A stretch of 64,000 nucleotides of DNA from Torymus aiolomorphi. Lineage: Eukaryota; Arthropoda; Insecta; Hymenoptera; Torymidae. The number at the start of each line of letters is the position of its first letter. Positions within the stretch are counted from its first letter, which is position 1. Positions 50,601 through 60,964 of the stretch are shown one piece after another. The stretch spans positions 40,107,695-40,171,694 of the forward strand of contig CM070876.1 of NCBI GenBank assembly GCA_036365515.1. Reading direction: 5' to 3'. A program made the position numbers and the translations under genes. Below the pieces are notes generated by a model that saw only the letters and a program-made list of their open reading frames with translations, was not told the DNA's origin and did not search any database.

Positions 50601-51410
50601 TCTCAGATCTCCAATTTAGTTGCTTCTTTCAACGTTGTCATCTAACCTTTTTATTTACTCTTGTTGACGTGATATCGTTATGTATGTAGGTACTCTGATT
50701 TATAGCTTTTTGATCCATATCTTTTATAAGGCATGCGCAACCTGCTAACAGTCTTCTGCCTACTGCGCGAAGATTTTGCTGTGTTGGCTACGGCACCAAC
50801 CGGTGATCCAATCATGTTTTCAGAATTAATGTCACATTCTGCAGACTTAAACATCGAAAACCTATTCAAAAAAACACCTTACGCACTGTTTGTTCGACGT
50901 AAAAAATCAAAGTTGCTTAACTTTGGTGATCGGCCAAAATTCATTTGCGTTACTCCACCAAACTTTGCGCCCGCTAACATGCATCAACAGTCATTTTTGC
51001 GCCCTGATGGGTTCAAAATATAGTATACGCAATAACGCAACTCAGGCACAAGGTGACTCTTCCTTGTTGCGTAATGTACTACCTATTAACCCTGCGATTA
51101 TTTTTTCCATTCTGATACCCCTAATCGTAATAGTATAATTCTGCCACATAGCACACCAAAAGCGACAAACGCTAGTGGCCGATGATAGTCACTAACTTTA
51201 TATTTGCATATATAAGAAATATTTTTATTAGTGTTTTTATGGATTAAAACTATTTATAGTGAGTTCGTGTGTATGCGTGTGTCTATACATTTTAGGACTC
51301 TGTATTGTATCTATATTTATATGTGACTAAAGAAAGCATAAACCTTATGGAGAGAAAAGAAGAAAGAAAATGATATGAAAACTGCCATTAAACCAACGAG
51401 TGCATATATG
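50601..51410. other. unassigned stretch between retrotransposon remnant and odorant receptor
   Basis: Two overlapping short frames on the plus strand (50733-51023 and 50890-51138) resemble nothing I recognise. The part near 50,980-51,085 shares words such as CGCAAC and GTAATGTAC with dispersed repeats at 47,280-47,340. The last exons of the odorant receptor should lie here or further left, but I cannot find them. Confidence 0.4.
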
Positions 51411-51500
51411 TGAGCACTTGTGTGTGTGAGTACTTGTGTGTGGGTGTGAGCGTGCGCGTGTGTGCGCGCGCGCGCGTGTGTGTGTGTGTGTATATGTGTG
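51411..51500. repeat. imperfect (GT)n/(GC)n microsatellite
   Basis: A run of GTGTGAG, GCGCGC and GTGT repeats, ending about 10 bp from the donor site of the odorant receptor exon at 51510. Confidence 0.85.
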
Positions 51501-51509
51501 TTTACTTAC

Positions 51510-53946
51510 GCAGCTTCTCCTATACGTATGCTGCTATCAATGACTTTTTGGCCAGGATACATATTAAATAACAGATGAAATGAAAAGCCGACATAAAGCA
51601 TACCAATCCTTATCGCCTGTTTTGTGTTACCATTTTCGATATTTAATAATGTCTAGAAAAATTGAATAATTGTAAGAAATGTTATTAATACAATTGTAAA
51701 CAGTTATTTATATTGTTCTACGTACATCAACGGCGGCAAGACTTACAACAGATGTATTCAGAATTATAAGCGCAAAAAATACGTATGTATAAGATTCTTC
51801 AATTGAATTTGCGAACCTATAAAAATAAAATTTTTTAATACGGAAGTTCGTAATCAATAATTTTAAATTATTTGAAAACTATAGGACTATCGTAATAGTA
51901 CATTACGATACGTGTGTCACGCCGTATAGAGTGCTACTTAGGTCACAAGTGTCGTATAGAATTTTATAGCACTGCCTGTCACCCCTATCCGTGCCATAAG
52001 TAGTCCTTTTTTGCACCGTGAGGTTAGTGCACGAGTGTAGCGAGTACGATAAACACGGTGCAAAAAAGGACTACTTATGGCACGGATAGGCGTTACAGCG
52101 GGCTTAGGGCAGGCAGTGATATAAAATTCTATACGATACTTGTGACCCTCTCTACGCTCGGTCCCTAATTTCACCCCGTGCAAAAAAGTGCTATTTAGGT
52201 CACATGTATCGTAATGTACTATAAAAGTGCACTGCGAATTAATAAAGAAAATGAAACTTTATATTTAATTTTTATTAAGTAATATGTACTACAAAAGGCA
52301 AATCAGATTTAAAAATATTATAAATATTAAAATGTTAAGTAGATAATCTACCCTGTAGACCAATTGTGACTAAAATAAAAACAACCTATATCTAGGGGGC
52401 GAAACAGGGGATTCTGACACGAGTAGAAGTATGTTGCCAAACCAACACGAAGGACAGGAATCCCCCGGGAGCCCGTGTGCATGTATCATTTTTTAACGCT
52501 CTGAACGTGAAATTCGGATTCTCGTGCTTGTCTAGCGAGCGCGAAACAGTACATTCTGGCCCTAGGATGCGAAATCTGCTCATACCAGAATGTACTATTT
52601 CACACCTGCTAGACAGACACAAGAAAACGAAATTCGCGCCGGGAAGATCAAAAAAGTTTTGTATGTACATAGATAAATATTTGTATATTTGTGACTGATA
52701 TTATAATATATAATAATAATGAAGCTGTTGACTGGTCAATTATAAGATTAAATCTTGCATTTACAGATGTTTATTCAGACAAAATGCAATACCTATATTG
52801 GCATCTAACTTCCCAAAAAGTAATATTTTACCATCAAAATTTTCAGACTAAAAACCATTTATAATCTAATCAATTGTACAATTATTGAAGAAAGCATCAT
52901 TTTTTTGTACTAATAAAATTGCGTAATTGGTACTAAACTGCATTGCTTGTTTGTGTAAAATAATAGCATCGACCATCTCGTTGTACATCATGTCCTCTTT
53001 TTCTTTTATATTTGAGAGTTCGTTGTTAAATTTTAATTTTGTAGCTCTTTGCATTCGGTATCTAAAAATACATCAGGGTCCAGATTAATATTTCTTTAAA
53101 TAAGTGCTTATATTATATCGCTAACGATTATCATTTTCTATTCCGCTATACTCAGATGTGATACTTCAATTTATGTAATTTATATCTTATAAAATTTTTA
53201 CAAATAAAAACCTACTCTACTCTACTCTATAAATAAATAGAAAGATATGTTGAAAATATTCATCATTAACTTTAAAATTTTGATTTACTCTAATATTTGT
53301 TGGAAATGACAATAAAAATAAATAATTTAAAATTTCCTTTCACTTTACTTTTGATTATAATTCAATTCTACTTATATCATTACATTATACCATTATTCGA
53401 AATAATGAAAAAACAATTTCCTTGAATAATGTAGGCAGATAGGTAAATAGTATTTATATTACGCGGCTATGTAGCGCGGAAAGGAGATTAATTATCTCGT
53501 CGAGGGTTACAATCACACGAGTCGAGATAACCTGAGAGCACTTGCTACACACAATATTTTTTGCGTACGTAAACGTACGAAAATTTGTCCTTTGCGCGTG
53601 TTGTATCGAAAAACAATTATTTAATATTGTTTTACTTTCAATAAACCAACAATTTATTTTTGCCGAAAATTTTTTTTAACTTACTCAACAATAGCAAAAA
53701 GTGCACAAGCGTGGTGAACCGTTTGTGCATATGTCGAATCAAAAGTTGCATAGATTTGCACTGACAAAATGCATACGATCCATCCATGAACCGTGAGTTC
53801 AAAGTAGAATTTTTGATCGTCTATAAAGTATTCAGCAAAATAAGGAAATGCTTTTGTTCTTGTTTCATTTAAAGGATCAATCATATCAAGTACAGTCGGT
53901 GCAAGTGGTAGAGTAATATACACTACCAATATAATATTTATTGAAA
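51510..53946 (-). CDS. odorant receptor (7tm_6 family), internal exons only
   Basis: Insect odorant receptors are seven-helix membrane proteins that form ligand-gated channels with Orco in sensory neurons. Four minus-strand exons join in phase: 53685-53946, 52939-53061, 51726-51816 and 51510-51652, all with AG acceptors and GT donors. The conceptual segment is about 206 residues. It has a TM helix (IILVVYITLPLAP), the hymenopteran OR signature PLNETRTKAFPYFAEYFIDD, HGWIVCILSVQIYATFDSTY, HHACALFAIVEYR, MVDAIILHKQAMQFANSIEE, a TM helix (YVFFALIILNTSVVSLAAVD) and FHLLFNMYPGQKVIDSS. A full receptor has about 390 residues. The N-terminal exons (about 110-120 residues) and the last exons with TM7 are not seen. 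The second exon's donor (GTTTAG) is non-consensus. No stop interrupts the four exons. It is either a gene split by long TE-filled introns or a truncated relic. Confidence 0.85.
51896..52222. mobile_element. foldback MITE in an odorant receptor intron
   Basis: Ends ATAGTACATTACGATA and its inverse match, and the arms stay complementary through AGGTCACAAGTGTCGTATAG and ATAAGTAGTCCTTTTTTGCA, meeting near 52,035-52,045. It lies in the intron between exons 51726-51816 and 52939-53061. No coding capacity. Confidence 0.8.
52525..52622. repeat. hairpin-forming inverted repeat
   Basis: CTTGTCTAGCGAGCGCGAAA, then CAGTACATTCTGG, is matched by CCAGAATGTACTATTTCA, then GCTAGACAGACACAAG, around a 30-bp loop. 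It is in the same odorant receptor intron as the MITE at 51896. Confidence 0.65.
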
Positions 53947-54656
53947 CTAAAACAGATAGAATCGATTAATTAAATAATTTGCATGCTTAATGAGTTTCAT
54001 GAAAATTAAGATTTAACATTTGTGAATTATAATGAACCACGATTTCTATCTCACTAATACTTATTTTTTTTTAAATTAAATTATTAACGGGTCGATTCAT
54101 AATTAAATTTTTAAACAGAGCTGGGCGCAGTTAAGTACTTAGGTGGTAATCGCGAAAAACCTACGCAACTTCGGCGATTGTTGAGGTGTATTTTCACTCT
54201 TAACAAAGTGTTGGCTATTGCGTGACTTTATGTATTCGGTGTTTAAATCTACGGAATGTAACATAAATATCTAAAACATATTCGAAAATCGAGTGATGAA
54301 GCGAAGATCTGATAGGCAGAGATCTGACTAATGGGTCCGCACTGAAGTTTCGCATAAAAAAAAGAAAGGTATGGATTTTGAAAGCAAGTATGGGAAAAGG
54401 TAGGGGAAGGTGGGGCGATATGGGTACTCGATGGGACGATATGGGCATTTTCGCTATTAAAAATATTAATCAAACTTTGAAAAAAACTGAAACACGCTTA
54501 AAGGTTTCAGCGACTCTCCATCTACAAATAAGTACACTTCATTATTTACATTAATGCAAAGACATTGAAATGTATTAATCTGAAGAAAACGATCACTTGA
54601 AAACCCATATCACCTCATGCAGTTTGGAGGTGGAGCGTTATGGGTTTCCCGTGTAA

Positions 54657-56339
54657 ATCAAATGGAGTCAGTCGACCATTATTATTATTATAGATAACAT
54701 CACACGTAATTTAAACCACTTTTATTTTCACAGCAAATCGGGTAAAGATAAATTTAACAAACTAATTAAACATTTTAAACAAAAAACATTAAACATCGAG
54801 ATTCAAGATATTAATATACATATAGGACACCTTGAAAAACAGTTAATAAAATCTTTATCGATCCTAAAAAACTTAATACCTATTGAAGTCTTAAGTAATA
54901 TAATAAAAAACCAAGAAACACAAAACATAAACCATCGAGCGAAATTAAATATAAAACACAATAAGAAATTCAACAATACACGTAACACAATCAAAACAAA
55001 CCAACTAAATATAAATACGGACAAATGGTTTAAAAATCTCACAGACAAAAATATCCCGAAAAACGTTATAGAAACGGTTGCTCTCGGTCAAAAATTCAAT
55101 CCCCCATGTAAACTAAATGATCACGTCGTGGTTAATGTCATAAAACAATTAGAAAACCTAATCCAAAACAGAAAATTACCAGAGGACACTGCAAATGAAA
55201 TTAGAAGCCAACTATTAAATAAAATATCACAACATCGGAGCAAAACAAACCATACAGACCTAACCGATAAAATAGTCGAAAATAAAATTAAAGAAACAAA
55301 ATTATTTATGAAAAACAATAAGAATATCATATTCACATACGCGGATAAAGGAAACGCAACAGTTGCAATTTACAGAGACGACTACACACGAAAAATGGAA
55401 TCACTATTATCTGACAAAGAAACATACATAGAAATAGCTAGAAATCCGTTGAACAAATTACAAACCAAAATAAAAACATTCCTATATAATTGGAACGACA
55501 ATAACTTTTTCAGCAAAAAATACAAAAAAACTCAATTGACACAAACTAATACCACGCTTCCGAAATGCTACGGACTACCTAAAATACATAAAAACAACAT
55601 CCCATTAAGACCAATAGTATCAACGATAGGCTCCCCAACGTATTTCTTATCAAAAGAACTTTTTTCCATCCTCCAAAATAGTGTGAACAGACTAAAATCA
55701 TACGTAAAAAACAGTCTAGATCTGATAGAGAAATTAAAAAATATCACCATCCCGCCTAACTACACTCTTATTAGCCTGGACGTGACATCTCTATATACAA
55801 ACATTAGTAAACAGTTATTAAGGCAAAGTATTGAAAAACGATATTTTCAAATTTTAAGAAACACAACAATCCCATTAAACGAAATTTTAAATGCATGTGA
55901 CTTTCTGATGGCTAATACTTATTTTCAATTTAATAATAAATATTACAAACAATCATTCGGTACACCAATGGGATCACCGATATCCGGTTTATTCGCAGAT
56001 TTAGTTATGGATGACTTAGAATCCGAATGCCTACGAAAACTCTCCTTCAAACCGATATTTTTCTACCGTTACGTTGATGACATAATTACGTGTATTCCAA
56101 ACTCGGGATTAAATGAAATGTTAGATACTTTTAATTCATATAATAGTAGATTACAATTCACCCATGAAATAGAGACAAAAAATTCGATAAGTTTTCTCGA
56201 CATTCTATTGATAAGAGAAAACCAAAAGATTATTACAAATTGGTACACCAAACCAACTTTTTCCGGTAGATTCCTAAATTACCATTCACAGCATTCAGTC
56301 TCCCCTCCAGTCTCCGACCCAACTGTTAATCTCCTCTGA
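54657..56339 (+). pseudogene. Penelope-like retroelement reverse transcriptase, 3'-truncated (copy 1)
   Basis: The open frame runs from just after a stop at 54654 to the TGA at 56339; the element's true start within it is unclear. N-terminal region: KNVIETVALGQKFNPP. RT motifs: YADKGNATVAIYRDDY, CYGLPKIHK, RPIVSTIGSPTYFLSKEL, ISLDVTSLYTNI, the GTPMGSPISGLFADLVMD block, the catalytic YVDD (56070-56081) and WYTKPTFSGRFLNYHSQ. Penelope-like homology stops near 56292. The following residues come from an unrelated non-LTR sequence, so the connector and GIY-YIG endonuclease are missing. Reverse transcriptase fold intact, element incomplete. Confidence 0.9.
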
Positions 56340-56895
56340 ACAGAGCGTCAGGTCTATTACCTCCCTCCTAACAGAATTGCAGAAGGTCGATTCCCTGCTC
56401 CTATTCAGGATGCTTAGTTCCGTGTCGACCAGAAACTACAGGAGTGTTTCTCCGCTGCCGTTAATGTCAGAGCTTCCCCAGATGACATGGTGTGCATTAG
56501 CGTCGCACTCCAAAATAAGAGGAAGATTCCTTGAGCTACAGAAATCAATGAGTTGTTGTACTTCCTTCGGCGGAGGTTCGTCCGTAGAGTCGTAGGGAAA
56601 GTAGCCTGAGGTCACCACCACCTCCCTCTACGAGCCCTCCGCGTCTGGAAGTCTTGCCTTGACGACCGATAAATCCCCGCTGCAGTGGGCTAGCATCAAG
56701 AAGACCTCTAACCCCTTAAATAAAATATACACCGTCAGAGCATTTTTTGCAGGGTCACTATAGATTTTTCCCACTCCGCGTAAACCACGGACAGCCCCCG
56801 CGACCACTTATGGTTTTTGGATTAGGCAGATGTCTGTCTACACCACAGCCATACACCTGGCCAGGACCGCCGTGGCGCCTTTGCTGTGGTGCAAG
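56306..56895 (-). pseudogene. non-LTR retrotransposon endonuclease domain remnant
   Basis: Minus-strand frames give VVTSGYFPYDSTDEPPPKEV, then LPLILECDANAHHVIWGSSD, INGSGETLL, FLVDTELSILNR and RREVIDLTLCSEEINSWVGD. This is the APE-like endonuclease of R1/Jockey-type elements, including the DANAHH and SSDINxxGE motifs. Stops interrupt it. It ends abruptly near 56,300, before the SDH motif and the RT, exactly where the Penelope-like sequence begins. It belongs with the ORF1 at 58467-59220. Confidence 0.8.
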
Positions 56896-56899
56896 TTAA

Positions 56900-57614
56900 G
56901 GGGTCTGTCTAGTAGCTCGCGTCGAAAAAAACGCGATTTTCGTGATTATTTCTTGGGATACTGGATAAAGGTAATGATATAAAAGTTATTAAGCTTAGTA
57001 AATACACTCTTGAAATACATAAAAAAATTTTTTTCTTTTATTTTATACATGTATTATGACCAAAAACGTCAGCCAAACGCAACACCTCGAAAACAGGTAG
57101 GTCCGCCTTGTTGATAAAATCTCGGAGCTGTGTTGTCTGAAACAAAAAAATCAAAGTGCTTTAGGTTTGGTATGACAATGGCAATGTCACCTATGAATTT
57201 TTTTCAATTATTTTAAAAAATAAAAAAATGGTGAAGAAAAAACAAAAAATTTTCAAAAAACCGGTTTTTTTTCGCCGATTTTTGAAAAAAAAATATGGTA
57301 AAATTCAAAATTTTTGAAAAAAATTTATAGGGGACATAGCGATAGGTTTGAAGAATATGTGGTTCAAATTTCATAAGGATCGGTCGAGTAGTTTCGAAAA
57401 TTTCATCAACAAGGCGAGTAAAAGCGTTGTTTCGAGAAAAACGCGTTTAAAGTTTTTTTTACATGAGGTACCTACCTTTGAAACGTTCAAAAATAATGTT
57501 AGAGTTCTCGGATCGTTCTAAAATTTTCACACAATATTTCTTAATATATTTACTTTCGAAAAAAGTAAAAAAAAAAAAAACGATTTTTCAAAAGTGAGTT
57601 ACTAGACAGACCCC
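56900..57614. mobile_element. TTAA-flanked MITE, 715 bp
   Basis: Tips GGGGTCTGTCTAGTA and inverse TACTAGACAGACCCC (the latter within GAGTTACTAGACAGACCCC) are each bounded by TTAA (56896-56899 and 57615-57618). A TTAA duplication is the piggyBac hallmark; a TA-duplicating family with TT/AA tips is the alternative. The body is A/T homopolymer-rich with AAACGCG-like words near both ends. It interrupts the non-LTR element. Confidence 0.8.
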
Positions 57615-57731
57615 TTAATTTGGGTAAATGGTATCCCGTCCTTAACCATTGTGCTTAGGACGGTCTTCTCCTACCCGACTCTTGCCCCTCCCTAGTCTCT
57701 GTAGCAGATGCCTGACATCCGTCAATGCCTA

Positions 57732-58464
57732 CCCTGATGAAAAACATCACATGACAATCACTTGATCATCATCTCGGAAATCACGCCAAAAGTCAAACGA
57801 TTTTCATATGATTTTTATATGATTTTTCATATGATTGTCATGATTCTCATGTGACTCTCATGTTCCCAATTTGTTAAATATTTATTCAAATAATTTTGTA
57901 AAATTAGTTAATACAAGATAAGGGAAATAAAATCAGTGGAAATGATTTATAAAAATCTCTGCTGTAGATCCAACAGATAGAAAGGGAACTGCAGAACGTG
58001 ACGACGCCCTTACTGAAAAAGCTCAGCTGATTATCAGCTGATTATTAGCTGATAATTAGGTGAAAATCAGGCCAAAACGTCACCTGATTTTCAGGTGGTT
58101 ATCAGCAGATTTCTACGTGAAAATAATTTTAATATTTTCATTTATTATTAATTCTTATTATTATCATTTATTATTGTTAATCTTAAATTTTTTATATTTA
58201 ATTTTTCATTCCTAAATTATGACAACTAATGCAAAACTTCTTTGCCACTATTTACATTATATCAACATACATTAGTTAATCGTAGATTCAAGTAAATGAA
58301 TAATAATAATAATTAATAAGAATTATTTGAATAAATATTTAACAAATTGAGAACATAAGAGTCACATGAGAATCATATGACAATCATATGAAAATCATTT
58401 GACTTTTTGGCGTCATTTCAGGGATGATGATCAAGTGATTGTCATATGACTTTTTTCAACAGGG
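57732..58464. mobile_element. TA-flanked MITE with arms of about 165 bp
   Basis: Tips CCCTGATGAAAAACATCACA and inverse (CCCTGTTGAAAAAAGTCATA) are bounded by TA. The arms stay similar through ATGACAATCACTTGATCATC and CAAATTTGTTAAATATTTAT-like words. The centre (58010-58125) holds runs of CAGCTGATTATCAGCTGATT-type palindromes. It is inserted in the non-LTR element at the end of its ORF1 part. Confidence 0.8.
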
Positions 58465-58466
58465 TA

Positions 58467-59220
58467 CGCCGTGGTTCGTGCGATCGAGTCTTGCCAGGAC
58501 CACCTCCAGATCCCGTCTAGGGCCGGAAATCCGAAAAGAGGCCCTGAGCGACCTCCTAAGCGCACTCATCTCCACGACGCTCAGTCTAGCTCCTTCCCAA
58601 GGTTGTATGCGGGGGATAATTTCATCCAGCCATGCCCTTGAGAAGTCATCCACGGCCACCACGATGACGGCCCCGGTCTTAACGAAGGAGCCGCTGAATC
58701 TTGGGCTCGGACCAGACTCGATCTTCTTCATCTCCGCCTGGACCGCATCGGTGACGTGGACTGCGTGTTGCGGCAGCAGCTCCACATCAGGATACCCATC
58801 CGCAACGACCGTCCTCGTGAGCGAGTCTATCAACCTGGCAATCGGTATGTCGGCCTTCCGGTTCGGCTTCTTCCTGACGACATCGGCATCAGGAGGGGTG
58901 TCCACGGGCCCCTTGCGTCGCTTGACGCCCGTGGTCCCCAGCCGACCTTCCGGTGCCTCCGTCCTCAGTGTCGGAGTGCATGGTGGTTCGGTGTCCAGGT
59001 CCCGCTTCGCCGATGGCTTCGCTGTCCCGGTCCTCCTAACCGCCTTCAGCTCCCGTCTTTACTTAAGGAACTTCCACCTCTGAGCTCCAGAAAGTCTCTG
59101 CTGCTTCAGGGCGAGTTGAAGCTCCTTCAGCTGGTTTGTGATGGCATCCGCATCAGGGTTCTTCGATGAGTCCCCCTCCGCCGATGTCTCTGGTTTTCCC
59201 TCTGGATGGACCGCCCCCAT
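58467..59220 (-). pseudogene. non-LTR retrotransposon ORF1 with DUF4780-like domain
   Basis: ATG at 59220 (MGAVHPEGKPETSAEGDS) opens a frame with a Gln/Leu-rich helix (ITNQLKELQLALKQQRLSG) and an in-frame TAA near 59060. It resumes with a basic segment and then VVAVDDFSRAWLDEIIPRI, PWEGARLSVVEMSALRRSLR, ASFRISGPRRDLEVVLARLD and RTNHGVP. This matches the DUF4780-type domain of insect non-LTR ORF1 proteins. The frame ends at the MITE 57732-58464. GC-rich compared with its surroundings. Confidence 0.75.
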
Positions 59221-59579
59221 GTGGTCCTGCCTACCCTGTATCAGGGATGATTGATTTGCTAAAATCCCCCATCCCCTCCCCTCAGCCAGGATCCGCCCGG
59301 GTTCTTCGAGGAGTCTCCGATACCCTTCTTGCTGAGGTTCCTATTCGCGCTCGCGATCGCGTTTGGGTTGTCCGTGATCTGACTTCTCGAGGACTACATG
59401 GGTACTTTATTTTTTAAATTATTTGTACTCGACTGTTTCAGTTTCTACCACTTCCATTAAATTTATTACAACTTCAGCTATAACCTAAAAACTTTGCAGC
59501 TAAAAATAGTTCCTTATTTTTAAATATCAACAAAACCCATATCGACCCACTACCCATATTACCCTGCCTTCTCCTATAA

Positions 59580-59730
59580 GCAGTGATGTGGATTGACCGG
59601 TCAGACAAAATTTTCTGACTTGACGGTCATTTTGACAAAAGGTTGACCGTCATTGACAGTCAGAATTTACAATCCCTGAATGTAAAAATGACCGTCAGTG
59701 AGCTTTCTGACCGGTCATTGGTCAAAAAGT
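59580..59730. repeat. inverted repeat of GACCGGTCA words
   Basis: The region carries GACCGGTCAGA, TGACGGTCATTTT, then AATGACCGTCAGTGAG, TTTCTGACCGGTCATT. It can fold on itself. It starts CAGTGATGTGGATTGACCGG, which resembles a hAT tip, but no partner end was found. Confidence 0.5.
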
Positions 59731-60072
59731 TTAAAAGAATAAAACAACGATCAAAATTTTGATAAAACAGTTTATGCTATCATACGTTTTACAGAGCAGT
59801 CTTTTTGTACAAAACAGTCTATATTAAATAACAAGTCAAGGAGGACGAAAACGTGTATTCTATGCAAGAAGCAGCCGATTCCTGGTGATAAAACCATACT
59901 TTTCTCCGTTCGTCTATACTCTGTACCATGGTGTGAGGAAATAAAGTGTGCTCGTTAGCCATACTCGTTTTCGACCACTACTGCGCATCCCAACTTCCCG
60001 CCATGTTCAATATTACAGCGTAGTGTTTACGTTTGAATAGAAATTGAAGATTTTAATGTATATTTTTACAAA

Positions 60073-60486
60073 ATGCCTACTTGCTCAATAAAATATTGCC
60101 ATAATTGGAATGGAAATACTACAAATAAAGGAATCAAATACTTTAGATTTAAGATCCAGAAATCGCAGACATGTGGGTAAAAGCTTGCGATAAAGGAAAC
60201 CTTATTTTCCCTTTTGAAGAATTACTGAGAACAGCACAGATTTTGGAAATAGTTTTCAACAATTTCATTAAGGTACACTGTCAAGTACCAACTTCATTTT
60301 TAAGAAAGTAGCAACCTTGGTTAAAACAAAAAAAAGCAATGAATTCAATATTCCGGATGAAGTTCTACGCTTAGTAAGAACGCGTACTTATATTAGATTA
60401 AGGGAATTGAATAAAAATATAAAAAGCAGTTACAAGAAAACTAGAATTACGCAAAGGTCTGCAGAAGCAATAAAATTTTATTCGTA
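60073..60486 (+). pseudogene. P-element transposase N-terminal (THAP) remnant
   Basis: The ATG at 60073 begins MPTCSIKYCHNWNGNTTNKG then IKYFRFK, the first half of a C2CH THAP DNA-binding domain (Cys4, Cys9). After a frameshift the other frame reads ADMWVKACDKGNLIFPFEEL. A later frame gives FNIPDEVLRLVRTRTYIRLR then ELNKNIK, a segment like the region after the THAP domain in P-element proteins. It ends in TAA at 60484. Stops and frameshifts make it non-functional. It is consistent with the P-type tips at 59927 and 63524. Confidence 0.75.
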
Positions 60487-60834
60487 AAATATTTATTCGC
60501 AAGTTATCGTAAATATTATCGTAAATATTCGTTGTTTCTTTTTAATAAGAGTTCAAATATTTATGTACTTGACTTAATTGTTGTCTATTTACAATAATTT
60601 TAATTGTTACTAAATAGTATTAACTGATAGTTAATAAATAGTATTAACTATTAACTGATAAGAATTTTTTTATCGGTCTTACAGTCTTACAAATTAAATT
60701 AAAATAATTAATATTTCTGGCAGTCAGATTGCCCTTGTTTATAATCACCTCCGCAGAATCTGAAATAAAAACTTAATTAAAACCTGGAAAAAACTTTGTT
60801 AGCAAAGGACGATCTGACTGCCCACCACCACCAC

Positions 60835-60900
60835 ATTGTCCAACGTTTCGAGCCCGCTCCGGCTCCTCCTCAGGGACTGAAATGAAACCCACGATACACC
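60835..60900 (-). ncRNA. hammerhead-ribozyme-like core of the Penelope-like element
   Basis: On the minus strand, CTGAGGA (60867-60873, fitting the core CUGANGA) is followed by a GC-rich stem GAGCC/GGCTC with a short loop and then GAAAC (60845-60849). This is the conserved middle of a hammerhead ribozyme. It sits about 65-120 bp downstream of the stop of the Penelope-like ORF, and hammerhead motifs are established in Penelope-like terminal repeats. Stems I and III were not resolved by eye. Confidence 0.5.
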
Positions 60901-60964
60901 TCCTTATATACCCCCATACCACCTTCTTTTTTTCTTACCCCCACCACCATCTTTCCATTCTTAC

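Larger units (their letters stand above)
54403..59574. mobile_element. TA-flanked inverted-repeat transposon carrying nested insertions
   Basis: The left tip GGGGAAGGTGGGGCGATATG and the inverse right tip (GGAGAAGGCAGGGTAATATG) are imperfect inverted repeats, continuing as a second GATATGGG block about 25 bp further in. Both sides are bounded by TA. The tip layout resembles the element at 17976-18851. Only about 250 bp at the left and 170 bp at the right look like its own DNA. The rest is a Penelope-like element, a non-LTR fragment and two MITEs. Confidence 0.65.

Noticed and set aside
58439..59083. 214-codon plus-strand frame
   Set aside because: Antisense shadow of the GC-rich ORF1 remnant, which has clear family similarity on the minus strand.
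59580..59600. hAT-like tip CAGTGATGTGG
   Set aside because: No matching inverse tip or 8-bp duplication was found, so no element can be bounded.
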